Source: Pseudomonas alliivorans (GTDB lineage: Bacteria; Pseudomonadota; Gammaproteobacteria; Pseudomonadales; Pseudomonadaceae). Taken from it: a stretch of DNA of 64,000 bases. The DNA lies in NCBI RefSeq assembly GCF_017826695.1, contig NZ_JAFFZW010000004.1, forward strand, positions 186,001 through 250,000, given 5' to 3'. The stretch's first letter is position 1; each line of letters opens with the position of its first letter. The notes beneath the pieces were generated by a model, which searched no databases, was not told the DNA's origin, and saw only the letters and a list, made by a program, of their open reading frames with translations. Of the stretch, positions 34,453-43,249 are shown in pieces. The position numbers were made by a program, and so were the translations under genes.

Positions 34453-36066
34453 ATGAGCGACCGGAAAAATGCCGAGCTGGATCAGGCGACCTTGCGTCTG
34501 ATCGTGGCTACCTTTGCGATCACCTATGTCTCATTGATCGGCTTGCTGCCGGGGCTGAACGTCGCCCAATATAAGCCGATCATCATGTATTACGCCGCCT
34601 TCCTTGTGGTTTCACTGGTATTGCGTCAGCACATCATCAGCTACCCCGGTGAGTTCGTCGTGCGACGTGTGTTTGGGATGGTGCATGACTACACCGGAAT
34701 ATCGGTCGGGCTGGTTGTAGGGGGCGAAGCGACATTGCCCATTTTCAGCGTCATGGTCTGGGTCACGCTCGGCAACGGCATGCGCTACGGCTCTCGCTAT
34801 CTGGCGATCGCTGCGTCTCTGGCGATGTTGGCGATCCTCATCATCTACCAGTTGACGCCTTATTGGCAGGCGCAGCCGTTCATGGTTCTGATGCTGGTGG
34901 CGATCACTATTCTGGTGCCTGGCTACGCCCACATTCTGTTGGTAAGGACCCGTCAGGCTTCAGAGCAGGCCACCATGGCCAATCAGGAGAAAGAGCGGTT
35001 TCTGGCCCAGGCCAGTCACGACCTGCGTCAACCCATTCACTCGATCGGCATGTTCACGGCCTGTCTGCGCTCAAGCCCTTTGGGCGAATACGAGCGCCAA
35101 CTGGTCGACAACATTGATCGCTCTCTGCACAACGTCTCGCAACTGTTTCGCTCCATTCTGGATATTTATACGCTGGACAGCGGCAAGGTCTCGGCCAAGT
35201 CCGATATCGTTCATCTGGGCGAGATGCTTCGTGATGTGGTTCAGCAGAACGCTGCGGCGGCACGCTGGGCTGGCGTCGAGTTGAGACTCAGGCCGTGTCG
35301 GCACTGGTCCAGAGTCGATCGCACGCTGCTTGCTACCATGGTCCAGAATATTCTCTCCAATGCGCTCAAATATGCGCCTGATCGCCCGGTTTTGATTGGC
35401 GTGCGCCGATCCTCAGGCGGGCTTTCAATCAGTGTTCATGATCAGGGGCGCGGTATTGCCTCGGAGCACCTGCCCCGCGTGTGTGATGAGTTCTATCGCG
35501 TCCGTCACGTGCGCGACAAGGACGTTGAAGGCGTCGGGCTGGGGCTGTCTATCGTGAAACGGCTCAGCCAGATTCTGGGAGTGAGGATCAGAATCGACTC
35601 AAAGGTGGATCGTGGTACTACAGTCACCATCGATGGACTCGAAGAGGTGGGCGCGCCCGTTCAGCCTGTGCGCAGGAAAGTACTGGGGGACAGCCTGCTC
35701 AAGGGGGTGAAGATTTGTCTGGTGGAGGACGACCAAAACGTCCTGATGGCCACCGCCGCGTTGCTCGAACGCTGGGGGTGCCTGGTTCAGGCCGCGCGCT
35801 CCGCCGAGGGGCTGACCACCGACTGCGACATTATCGTTGCCGATTACGATCTGGGCACGACCGCCAATGGGCTCGACTGCATTGATCAGGTACGTGCTGC
35901 GCGTGGCTGGGATGTGCCGGCGTTGATCGTTACAGGGCGGGAAGTGGAGAAGGTGCAGGAGGCGCTGCAGGGGCGGGAGGTTTCGATATTGTCCAAGCCG
36001 CTCAGGCCGTCGGAGCTGCGACTCAATCTGCTGTCCATGCGTGAGAGGCTCACAGCGAGTCCGTGA
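34453..36066 (+). CDS. Hybrid sensor histidine kinase/response regulator (RpfC-like membrane domain)
   Basis: The product is 537 residues. The N terminus (about residues 15-185) holds around five to six membrane helices with little periplasmic sequence, resembling the input domain of RpfC. A HisKA domain follows with SHDLRQPIHS (H box), then an HATPase domain with NILSNALKYAP, VHDQGRGIA and GVGLGLSIV. The C terminus is a receiver domain (ICLVEDDQNV, phospho-acceptor Asp in VADYDLG, lysine in LSKPL). No rpfF/rpfG partner or separate regulator lies nearby, so both signal and output are unknown. I use ATG 34453, near GAGAGAAG; a longer reading from 34399 adds 18 residues. Confidence 0.85.
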   Translation: MSDRKNAELDQATLRLIVATFAITYVSLIGLLPGLNVAQYKPIIMYYAAFLVVSLVLRQHIISYPGEFVVRRVFGMVHDYTGISVGLVVGGEATLPIFSVMVWVTLGNGMRYGSRYLAIAASLAMLAILIIYQLTPYWQAQPFMVLMLVAITILVPGYAHILLVRTRQASEQATMANQEKERFLAQASHDLRQPIHSIGMFTACLRSSPLGEYERQLVDNIDRSLHNVSQLFRSILDIYTLDSGKVSAKSDIVHLGEMLRDVVQQNAAAARWAGVELRLRPCRHWSRVDRTLLATMVQNILSNALKYAPDRPVLIGVRRSSGGLSISVHDQGRGIASEHLPRVCDEFYRVRHVRDKDVEGVGLGLSIVKRLSQILGVRIRIDSKVDRGTTVTIDGLEEVGAPVQPVRRKVLGDSLLKGVKICLVEDDQNVLMATAALLERWGCLVQAARSAEGLTTDCDIIVADYDLGTTANGLDCIDQVRAARGWDVPALIVTGREVEKVQEALQGREVSILSKPLRPSELRLNLLSMRERLTASP

Positions 36067-36082
36067 TCGGCCTGTGAGCCTT

Positions 36083-36538
36083 TCAGCGCTTGTCTCTGGC
36101 GTGACTGGCCAACCGCTCCAGTGCGGCGCGCAGCTTGGGGTCGGTAATGCCGTCGGCGGTGGCCTGAATATTTTCGGCGGCGACCGTGGACAGGTCGATT
36201 GTGTGCGTTGCCGCACCGCGTGGCGCTGCCGGTGGCTGAACCTTGAACACAATGCGCGTCAGATTGATGAATTCATCGAACGCGACCAATTGTCGGTGCA
36301 GTCGCTTCTGCTGATAACGAAGACGGGTGGCCCAGTGACCGTCCGTCACGATCAGCAACAGGCTGCCTTCGCGCCACGAAGCTACATGACAATGTTCGCG
36401 GGCAGCCGGCTGCAACTGGCTTTCGACCAGGCGTTGCAGGTGACTCAGGCGCTCGGCGTGCCTGAAGATAGCCTTCAAAGGCTTGGCTTCGCGCAGCAGC
36501 ACGGCAGGCGCGCGAGCGTTCAGAGGACGAAAAGCCAT
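36083..36538 (-). CDS. dciA: DciA family (DUF721) helicase-loading protein
   Basis: The product is 151 residues. The central RHAERLSHLQRLVESQL ... HCHVASWREGSLLLIVTDGHWATRLRYQQ part matches the DUF721/DciA KH-like core: a strand-helix unit with the conserved LLIVTDxxxWATRLR pattern. DciA loads the replicative helicase DnaB in bacteria that lack DnaC. The start is ATG 36538; ATGs further upstream (36568 and 36583) are less consistent with the family. It is convergent with the hybrid kinase gene, 16 bases away, and divergent from secA. Confidence 0.85.
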   Translation of the reverse strand: MAFRPLNARAPAVLLREAKPLKAIFRHAERLSHLQRLVESQLQPAAREHCHVASWREGSLLLIVTDGHWATRLRYQQKRLHRQLVAFDEFINLTRIVFKVQPPAAPRGAATHTIDLSTVAAENIQATADGITDPKLRAALERLASHARDKR

Positions 36539-36843
36539 GGGAATGTGCCTTGGTGACAAGGCGCTCATCTTAACAGAAAGCATTGTAACGGCTGCTTTCA
36601 GAGGCCTTTCCGTGCTTTCATATGCAAATCAATGAGTAACTTCCCCGTTTTGCGGGTTGAAGTGCTTGAAAATGGCCCCATTGTAAATCTGCCCCGTCAC
36701 AGCGCTGTGCCAGCATCGTGGACTAACGCCACTTTCCTCACCATCGTTTCCGGGTAGAATGCTCGTTCGCATGCAGCCATCAGGGCTGCACGGGCGACTC
36801 ACGGGGCCGCCCTCCATTCCTATGTGTGGAAGATCCTGTCGAT
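36539..36843. other. Divergent dciA-secA control region
   Basis: This 305-base gap holds the promoters for two divergent genes. TAGAAT at 36755-36760 is a plausible secA -10 box, with only a weak CTTTCC-like -35 at about 36732. I find no secM-type regulatory ORF upstream of secA and no strong hairpin. Confidence 0.4.
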
Positions 36844-39582
36844 ATGTTTGCGCCTTTGTTGAAAAAACTTTTTGGAAGCAAGAACGAGCGTGAAGTCAAA
36901 CGCATGCTCAAGACGGTTCAACTCGTCAATGCCTTCGAAGAGCAAATGGTGGCCCTTTCGGACGAGCAATTGCGCGCCAAGACCGAAGAGTTCAAGGCCC
37001 GCATAGCCAAAGGCGAGACCCTCGATCAACTGCTGCCGGAAGCATTTGCCGTCGCGCGTGAAGCGGGCAAGCGTGTCATGGGCATGCGCCACTTCGATGT
37101 CCAGCTGATCGGCGGCATGACGCTGCACGAAGGTCAGATCGCAGAGATGCGTACCGGTGAAGGTAAAACCCTCGTCGGCACCCTGGCGGTCTACCTCAAT
37201 GCCTTGTCGGGCAAGGGTGTTCACGTGGTTACCGTGAACGACTACCTGGCACGCCGCGACGCCAACTGGATGCGCCCGCTGTACGAATTCCTCGGTCTGA
37301 CCGTAGGTATCGTCTCGCCATTCCAGCCTCCGGAAGAAAAGCGCGCAGCCTATGCCGCTGACATCACCTACGGCACCAACAACGAATACGGCTTCGACTA
37401 TCTGCGCGACAACATGGCGTTCAGCATGGACGACAAGTTCCAGCGCGAACTCAACTTTGCCGTGATCGACGAAGTCGACTCCATCCTGATCGACGAAGCG
37501 CGTACGCCGCTGATCATTTCCGGTCAGGCTGAGGACAGCTCCAAGCTGTACACCGAAATCAACCGCCTGATCCCCAAACTCGAACAGCACATCGAGGAAG
37601 TGGAAGGCCAGGTCACCAAGGCCGGTCACTTCACCGTCGACGAGAAGACCCGTCAGGTCGAGCTGAACGAAGCCGGTCACCAGTTCATCGAAGAGATGCT
37701 CACCGAAGTCGGCCTGCTGGCTGAAGGCGAGAGCCTGTATTCGGCGCATAACCTGGGCCTTCTGACCCACGTCTACGCCGGTCTGCGTGCGCACAAACTG
37801 TTCAACCGCAACGTCGAGTACATCGTCCAGGACGGTCAGGTGCTGCTGGTCGATGAGCACACCGGTCGCACCATGCCGGGTCGTCGCTTGTCCGAGGGCC
37901 TGCATCAGGCCATCGAAGCCAAGGAAAACCTGAACATTCAGGCCGAGAGCCAGACCCTGGCATCGACCACGTTCCAGAACTACTTCCGTCTGTACAACAA
38001 ACTGTCCGGCATGACCGGTACGGCCGACACCGAAGCGTTCGAATTCCACCAGATCTACAACCTGGCCGTGATGGTCATTCCGCCGAACAAGCCACTGGCC
38101 CGTAAGGATTTCAACGACCTCGTCTACCTGACGGCGGAAGAGAAGTACGCGGCCATCGTGACCGACATCAAGGCCTGCCTGGCGGAAAACCGTCCGGTGC
38201 TGGTGGGTACGGCGACCATTGAAACCTCCGAGCACATGTCTCGTCTGCTGAATGCTGAAGGCATCGAGCACAAGGTTCTGAACGCCAAGTTCCACGAAAA
38301 GGAAGCAGAGATCATCGCTCAGGCCGGTCGTCCGGGCGCGTTGACCATTGCTACCAACATGGCCGGTCGTGGTACCGACATCCTGTTGGGCGGTAACTGG
38401 GAAGTCGAAGTCGCCAACCTGGAAGACCCGACCCCCGAGCAGATCGCGCAGATCAAGGCCGACTGGCAGAAGCGTCACCAGCAGGTCATCGAAGCGGGCG
38501 GTCTGCACGTGATTGCCTCCGAGCGCCATGAATCGCGCCGTATCGACAATCAGCTGCGCGGTCGTGCCGGTCGTCAGGGCGATACCGGTTCAAGCCGCTT
38601 CTACCTGTCGCTGGAAGACAGCCTGATGCGCATCTTTGCCTCTGACCGGGTGAAGAATTTCATGAAGGCGCTGGGCATGCAGTCCGGCGAAGCCATCGAA
38701 CACCGCATGGTGACCAACGCCATCGAGAAAGCGCAGCGCAAGGTCGAGGGTCGCAACTTCGATATCCGCAAGCAGCTGCTTGAATTCGATGACGTGGCCA
38801 ACGAGCAGCGCAAAGTGATCTATCACATGCGTAATACGCTGCTGGCGGCCGACAATATCGGCGACACCATCGCTGACTTCCGCGCTGAAGTGCTCAACAA
38901 CCTGATCAGCCAACACATTCCGCCACAATCGCTGCCCGAGCAGTGGGATGTTCCAGGCCTGGAAGCTGCACTGAACACCGACTTCGCCGTGAAGCTGCCG
39001 ATTCAGCAGTGGCTCGACGAAGACGATCACCTGCACGAAGACAGCCTGCGCACCAAGATCATGGATCAATTGCTGGTCGCGTATAACGAGAAAGAAGATC
39101 AGGCCAGTGCCGAAGCGCTGCGCTCCTTCGAGAAGCAGATTCTGTTGCGCGTGCTGGACGACCTGTGGAAAGACCACCTGTCGACCATGGATCACCTGCG
39201 TCACGGTATTCACCTGCGTGGCTATGCCCAGAAAAACCCGAAACAGGAATACAAGCGCGAGTCGTTCACCCTGTTCCAGGAATTGCTGGACTCGATCAAG
39301 CGCGACACCATCCGCGTTCTGTCCCACGTTCAGGTTCGCCGCGAAGACCCCGAGGAAGAAGAGGCGCGTCAGCGTCAGGAAGCCGAGGAGCTGGCCAAGC
39401 GCATGCAGTTCGAACACGCCGAAGCTCCTGGTATCGACCAGCCTGCGCTGATCGAGGAAGAAGGCGAGGCTGTTGCCGTGGCCACTTTACCGGTTCGCAA
39501 CGACCAGAAGCTGGGTCGCAACGAGCTGTGCTGGTGTGGTTCGGGCAAGAAATTCAAGCACTGTCACGGCCAGATCAACTAA
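36844..39582 (+). CDS. secA: Protein translocase ATPase SecA
   Basis: The product is 912 residues. [21 protein letters not shown] near residue 102 is Walker [19 protein letters not shown] near residue 210 is Walker B, and [12 protein letters not shown] near residue 507 and [12 protein letters not shown] near residue 577 are the second helicase motifs. The C terminus keeps the zinc-binding SEC-C tail [14 protein letters not shown], which binds SecB and ribosomes. It drives pre-proteins through SecYEG. ATG 36844 gives the family N terminus [17 protein letters not shown]; the six codons upstream are not conserved. A terminator follows. Confidence 0.98.
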   Translation: MFAPLLKKLFGSKNEREVKRMLKTVQLVNAFEEQMVALSDEQLRAKTEEFKARIAKGETLDQLLPEAFAVAREAGKRVMGMRHFDVQLIGGMTLHEGQIAEMRTGEGKTLVGTLAVYLNALSGKGVHVVTVNDYLARRDANWMRPLYEFLGLTVGIVSPFQPPEEKRAAYAADITYGTNNEYGFDYLRDNMAFSMDDKFQRELNFAVIDEVDSILIDEARTPLIISGQAEDSSKLYTEINRLIPKLEQHIEEVEGQVTKAGHFTVDEKTRQVELNEAGHQFIEEMLTEVGLLAEGESLYSAHNLGLLTHVYAGLRAHKLFNRNVEYIVQDGQVLLVDEHTGRTMPGRRLSEGLHQAIEAKENLNIQAESQTLASTTFQNYFRLYNKLSGMTGTADTEAFEFHQIYNLAVMVIPPNKPLARKDFNDLVYLTAEEKYAAIVTDIKACLAENRPVLVGTATIETSEHMSRLLNAEGIEHKVLNAKFHEKEAEIIAQAGRPGALTIATNMAGRGTDILLGGNWEVEVANLEDPTPEQIAQIKADWQKRHQQVIEAGGLHVIASERHESRRIDNQLRGRAGRQGDTGSSRFYLSLEDSLMRIFASDRVKNFMKALGMQSGEAIEHRMVTNAIEKAQRKVEGRNFDIRKQLLEFDDVANEQRKVIYHMRNTLLAADNIGDTIADFRAEVLNNLISQHIPPQSLPEQWDVPGLEAALNTDFAVKLPIQQWLDEDDHLHEDSLRTKIMDQLLVAYNEKEDQASAEALRSFEKQILLRVLDDLWKDHLSTMDHLRHGIHLRGYAQKNPKQEYKRESFTLFQELLDSIKRDTIRVLSHVQVRREDPEEEEARQRQEAEELAKRMQFEHAEAPGIDQPALIEEEGEAVAVATLPVRNDQKLGRNELCWCGSGKKFKHCHGQIN

Positions 39583-39604
39583 GGCCCTGACACTGTAATA
39601 CCCG

Positions 39605-39638
39605 CGCCGCGACCGGCTTGCCCGTCGCGGCGTTTTTT
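39605..39638 (+). terminator. Rho-independent terminator after secA
   Basis: A perfect 9-base stem CGCCGCGAC / GTCGCGGCG is followed by six T. Confidence 0.92.
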
Positions 39639-39693
39639 CATTGAATCGCCGTACCGATGTGGGCGGCGCATACACTCCACGAGGAGCACCCCG

Positions 39694-40911
39694 ATGGCTG
39701 TTGGTCTTGGTCCGTTGCCTACGCTGCACCCGGTTCCCGGTTTTGAACTTGGCATTTCTTCTGCCGGCATCAAACGCCCAGGGCGCAAGGATGTCGTGGT
39801 CATGCGCTGTGCCGAAGGTTCGAGCGTTGCCGGTGTGTTCACGCTGAACGCGTTCTGCGCGGCACCGGTCATCCTGGCCAAACAGCGCGTACAGGGCACC
39901 GTGCGTTACCTGCTGACCAACACCGGCAACGCCAATGCGGGCACCGGTGAACCCGGCCTCGCTGCCGCCCGCCGCACCTGCGAAAAGCTCGCCGAGCTGA
40001 CCGGTGTCGAGGCGTCTGCCGTATTGCCTTACTCCACCGGCGTGATCGGCGAGCCGCTGCCTGTGGAAAAGATCGAGGGCGCGCTGCAAGCGGCTCTTGA
40101 TGATCTGTCTGTGGATAACTGGGCGGCTGCGGCCACCGGCATCATGACCACCGACACCCTGCCCAAGGGTGCCAGCCGCCAGTTCCAGCACGACGGCGTG
40201 ACCGTTACGGTGACCGGTATCAGCAAGGGCGCAGGCATGATTCGGCCTAACATGGCGACTATGCTCGGCTACATCGCCACCGACGCCAAGGTTTCGCAGA
40301 GCGTTCTGCAGGACCTGATCCGCGACGGCGCGAACAAGTCCTTCAACCGCATCACCATCGATGGCGACACATCGACCAACGATTGCTGCATGCTGATCGC
40401 GACCGGTCAGGCCAACGTGCCTGAAGTGACCGAAGCCAAAGGTCCGTTGTTCGATGCGCTGAAAAAAGCCGTGTTCGACGTCTGCATGGAGGTCGCCCAA
40501 GCCATCGTGCGTGATGGTGAGGGCGCGACCAAGTTCGTCACCGTTGAAGTCAATGGCGGCGGCAATCATCAGGAATGTCTGGATGTCGGCTACGCGGTGG
40601 CTCACTCGCCGCTGATCAAGACTGCGCTGTTTGCCTCCGACCCGAACTGGGGTCGCATTCTGGCCGCGGTAGGCCGTGCGGGCGTGCCGGATCTGGATGT
40701 CAGCAGGATCGACGTGTTCCTGAGCGGCGTGTGCATCGCCAGCCAGGGTTGCCGTGCCACGACCTACACCGAAGAGCAGGGCTCGGCCGTCATGGCCGAA
40801 GAGGAGATCACCATCCGCATTGAGCTGGGCCGAGGTGATTGCAGCGAAACGATCTGGACCACCGACCTGTCCCACGAGTACGTGAAGATCAACGCGGAAT
40901 ACCGCACCTGA
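39694..40911 (+). CDS. argJ: Bifunctional ornithine acetyltransferase / N-acetylglutamate synthase
   Basis: The product is 405 residues, an Ntn-type enzyme that cleaves itself between alanine and threonine in [13 protein letters not shown]. Thr189 becomes the nucleophile. The oxyanion-hole pair is in [10 protein letters not shown] and the substrate loop in [11 protein letters not shown]. It recycles the acetyl group from N-acetylornithine to glutamate in arginine synthesis. The start ATG 39694 sits just after GAGGAG-like sequence (CCACGAGGAGCACCCCG). It follows the secA terminator and is 51 bases before a glutathione transferase gene. Confidence 0.96.
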   Translation: MAVGLGPLPTLHPVPGFELGISSAGIKRPGRKDVVVMRCAEGSSVAGVFTLNAFCAAPVILAKQRVQGTVRYLLTNTGNANAGTGEPGLAAARRTCEKLAELTGVEASAVLPYSTGVIGEPLPVEKIEGALQAALDDLSVDNWAAAATGIMTTDTLPKGASRQFQHDGVTVTVTGISKGAGMIRPNMATMLGYIATDAKVSQSVLQDLIRDGANKSFNRITIDGDTSTNDCCMLIATGQANVPEVTEAKGPLFDALKKAVFDVCMEVAQAIVRDGEGATKFVTVEVNGGGNHQECLDVGYAVAHSPLIKTALFASDPNWGRILAAVGRAGVPDLDVSRIDVFLSGVCIASQGCRATTYTEEQGSAVMAEEEITIRIELGRGDCSETIWTTDLSHEYVKINAEYRT

Positions 40912-40962
40912 TTCATTCCGGCGCGGGCGATCACTCGCCTGCGCCATTCAACGGAGTTGAAC

Positions 40963-41589
40963 ATGAGCCTGCACCTAATCATCGGCGACAAACGCTATTC
41001 CTCCTGGTCGCTGCGTCCCTGGCTGGTGCTGGAGATGACCGGCGCGCCGTTCACCGATCAGGTCATCCGCCTGAACCTGCCTGATACCCGCGAAAACATC
41101 CTCAAGTATTCGCCTACCGGCAAAGTACCCGCGTTGCAGTGCGAACACGGCACCATCATCGATTCACTGGCGATCTGTGAGTATCTGGTCGAGCGCTTCC
41201 CGGATGCTGATCTGTGGCCGCGTGATATTGCCGCCCGTGCCCAGGCGCGTTCTGCCTGTGCGCAGATGCACAGCGGCTTCATGAGCCTGCGCTCCAACAT
41301 GCCGATGGACCTGCGCCAGGACCAGGCGCTGGAAGTCATTCCGGTCGACACCCAGACCGACATCGACCGCGTCGTCGCCCTTTGGGCTGAATGTCGCAAG
41401 GCAGCTACGCAAGACGGGCCTTTCCTGTTCGGTCGCCCAAGCATTGCCGATGCGTTCTTCGCGCCGGTGGCGATCCGGTTACGCACGTATCGCGTCGCAT
41501 TGCCTGACGAAGCGCTGGCCTACATCGAAACCATCTACCAATGGCCTGCCTTCCAGCGCTGGCAGCAGGCTGGTCTAGAGGAGTCCTGA
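40963..41589 (+). CDS. Glutathione S-transferase family protein
   Basis: The product is 208 residues. The thioredoxin-like N domain has DKRYSSWSLRPWLVLEMTG, with the catalytic Ser/Tyr region, and the cis-proline motif TGKVPALQ followed by IIDSLAICEYLVERF. The C-terminal helical domain includes GRPSIADAFFAPVAIR, the usual helix-6 N-capping box. It probably conjugates glutathione to small electrophiles, but the substrate is unknown. ATG 40963 lies six bases after GGAG; a TTG two codons earlier is less likely. It ends two bases before the Nudix gene. Confidence 0.9.
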   Translation: MSLHLIIGDKRYSSWSLRPWLVLEMTGAPFTDQVIRLNLPDTRENILKYSPTGKVPALQCEHGTIIDSLAICEYLVERFPDADLWPRDIAARAQARSACAQMHSGFMSLRSNMPMDLRQDQALEVIPVDTQTDIDRVVALWAECRKAATQDGPFLFGRPSIADAFFAPVAIRLRTYRVALPDEALAYIETIYQWPAFQRWQQAGLEES

Positions 41590-41591
41590 TC

Positions 41592-42539
41592 GTGAAACGC
41601 ATTCACGTGGCCGCTGCCGTCATTCGTGGCGCCGACGGCAGGATACTGATCGCCAGACGGGCGGACAGTCAGCACCAGGGCGGTCTTTGGGAGTTTCCCG
41701 GCGGCAAGGTCGAAGCGGGCGAAGCGGTCGAGACTGCACTGGGGCGCGAACTGCAGGAAGAGCTGGGCATCGTGGTCACGGCGGCACGTCCACTGATCAA
41801 GATTCAGCACGACTATCCGGACAAGCATGTGCTGCTGGATGTGTGGGAAGTCTCGGCGTTCACCGGCGAGCCGCACGGTGCCGAAGGTCAGCCGCTGGTC
41901 TGGGTGTCTTCTCGTGAACTGGCCAACTACGACTTTCCGGCGGCCAACCGGCCGATTGTCGCTGCGGCGCGTCTGCCGGGCGAATGCCTGATCACCCCGG
42001 AAGGGCTGGACAACGTCCAAGTTCTGCGCGGTATTCAAAAAGCCATTGCTGGCGGTATTAAGCTGGTTCAATTGCGTGCGCCGGGCGGCTACGACCCCAA
42101 GTACCGCGACATGGCAGTGGACGCAGCCGGTCTGTGCGCAGGCAAGGCGCAACTGATGCTCAAAGGACCGCTGGAATGGCTGGGCGACTTTCCGTCCGCC
42201 GGTTGGCACCTCACGGCCGAGCAGCTGCGCAAATACGCCAGCCGTGGACGGCCGTTTCCTGAGGACCGCTGGTTGGCGGCTTCATGCCACAACGCCGAAG
42301 AGCTGGCGCTGGCCGAGCAGATGGGCGTTGACTTCGTGACCCTGTCACCGGTGCAGCCCACCTTGACACATCCCGAGGCGCAGCCATTGGGCTGGGAGCA
42401 GGCAGCGCAGTTGATCACAGGCTTCAGCAAGCCTGTTTACCTGCTGGGTGGTGTTGGGCCTGCCGAAAGGCGGAAAGCGTGGGAAAACGGTGCTCAAGGC
42501 GTTGCAGGGATACGTGCGTTCTGGCCTGAGGAACTCTGA
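41592..42539 (+). CDS. Nudix hydrolase (MutT)-ThiE-like fusion protein
   Basis: The product is 315 residues with two domains. Residues 1-130 are a MutT-type Nudix domain: KRIHVAAAVIRG opens it and the Nudix box spans residues 38-60 with the invariant G38, E44, R52, E53 and E56-E57 pattern. Residues about 140-315 resemble thiamine phosphate synthase, with IAGGIKLVQLRAPG, WHLTAEQL and FVTLSPVQPTLTHP as the TIM-barrel phosphate motifs. The first domain should clean oxidised dGTP (8-oxo-dGTP); the role of the ThiE-like domain is unproven. The GTG start at 41592 has GAGGAG eight bases upstream. It is probably co-transcribed with the transferase. Confidence 0.9.
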   Translation: MKRIHVAAAVIRGADGRILIARRADSQHQGGLWEFPGGKVEAGEAVETALGRELQEELGIVVTAARPLIKIQHDYPDKHVLLDVWEVSAFTGEPHGAEGQPLVWVSSRELANYDFPAANRPIVAAARLPGECLITPEGLDNVQVLRGIQKAIAGGIKLVQLRAPGGYDPKYRDMAVDAAGLCAGKAQLMLKGPLEWLGDFPSAGWHLTAEQLRKYASRGRPFPEDRWLAASCHNAEELALAEQMGVDFVTLSPVQPTLTHPEAQPLGWEQAAQLITGFSKPVYLLGGVGPAERRKAWENGAQGVAGIRAFWPEEL

Positions 42540-42548
42540 TAACCTGGA

Positions 42549-42576
42549 GCGTTACCACGTCCCTACGTGGTAACGC
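42549..42576. repeat. Perfect 12-base inverted repeat between convergent genes
   Basis: GCGTTACCACGT and ACGTGGTAACGC flank a CCCT loop. It has no T-tract, so it resembles a REP-type palindromic element more than a terminator, although it could stop either convergent transcript. The rest of the 117-base gap shows nothing else. Confidence 0.6.
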
Positions 42577-42656
42577 CGCTCAGGATGTGCCGCGTTCGTT
42601 CTTGAATGGCCAGAGCGTTATCGGAGTATGGACACGATCAGCAGTCTGGCTCAGCC

Positions 42657-43235
42657 TTACTCCGGCTTCGGCGCAGGCTGCCACAGGATCTCGGCGATGC
42701 CTTGTCGCCGGGCAATTATCCGGGCTGCGACGAACAGCAGGTCCGACAATCTGTTGATGTACGCCAGACCAGAGCCTTCCAATGGTTCTACCGCATTCAG
42801 GTGCTGGCAGCGACGCTCGGCACTGCGGGCCAGACTGCGGCACACATGAGCCTGTGCAATCAGCGCTGATCCGCCAGGCAGGATGAAGTTTTCCAGCGGC
42901 CCCAATTCCTCGTTCCAGACATCAATCGCCGCCTCGAGACGCTCGACTTCAGCGCTGTTCAGGGCCTTGTAACTGGGCATTGCCAGTTCGCCGCCAAGAT
43001 CGAACAGGCGGTGCTGACAGGGGGCCAGAACGTCGATCACTTCGTTGAGCCCGGACACACTCGGCGCCAGTTCGATCAGCCCGGCGAGCAGCAGGCCAAG
43101 CTGACTGTTGAGGGTGTCGACCTCGCCAATAGCCTCGACGCGTGGGTGATCCTTTGACACTCGGCGGCCGTCGCCCAGACCGGTTTCCCCGGCATCGCCG
43201 GTACGTGTGTAGATTTTCGACAAACGAAAGCCCAT
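42657..43235 (-). CDS. Cob(I)alamin adenosyltransferase, PduO type
   Basis: The product is 192 residues. The N-terminal ATP-binding motif is YTRTGDAGETGLGDGRRV, followed by AIGEVDTLNSQLGLLL. FILPGGSALIAQAHVCRSLARSAERR near residue 125 carries the conserved arginines of the trimer interface. It transfers the adenosyl group of ATP to reduced cobalamin, making coenzyme B12. No cobalamin synthesis genes are adjacent, so it may serve salvage here. It is 14 bases downstream of the PAS kinase gene in the same direction, so the two may share a transcript. Confidence 0.92.
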   Translation of the reverse strand: MGFRLSKIYTRTGDAGETGLGDGRRVSKDHPRVEAIGEVDTLNSQLGLLLAGLIELAPSVSGLNEVIDVLAPCQHRLFDLGGELAMPSYKALNSAEVERLEAAIDVWNEELGPLENFILPGGSALIAQAHVCRSLARSAERRCQHLNAVEPLEGSGLAYINRLSDLLFVAARIIARRQGIAEILWQPAPKPE

Positions 43236-43249
43236 TCAGTGGCTCCTGG

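Noticed and set aside
36539..36843. secM-like arrest peptide upstream of secA
   Set aside because: No ORF with a signal peptide and arrest motif precedes secA; Pseudomonas is not expected to carry secM.
36820..38529. Minus-strand open frame of 569 codons opposite secA
   Set aside because: SecA is unambiguous on the plus strand; the antisense frame has no motif, start context or homology that I recognise.
39487..40947. Minus-strand open frame of 486 codons opposite the end of secA and argJ
   Set aside because: It crosses a terminator and two real genes and has no protein-like motifs.
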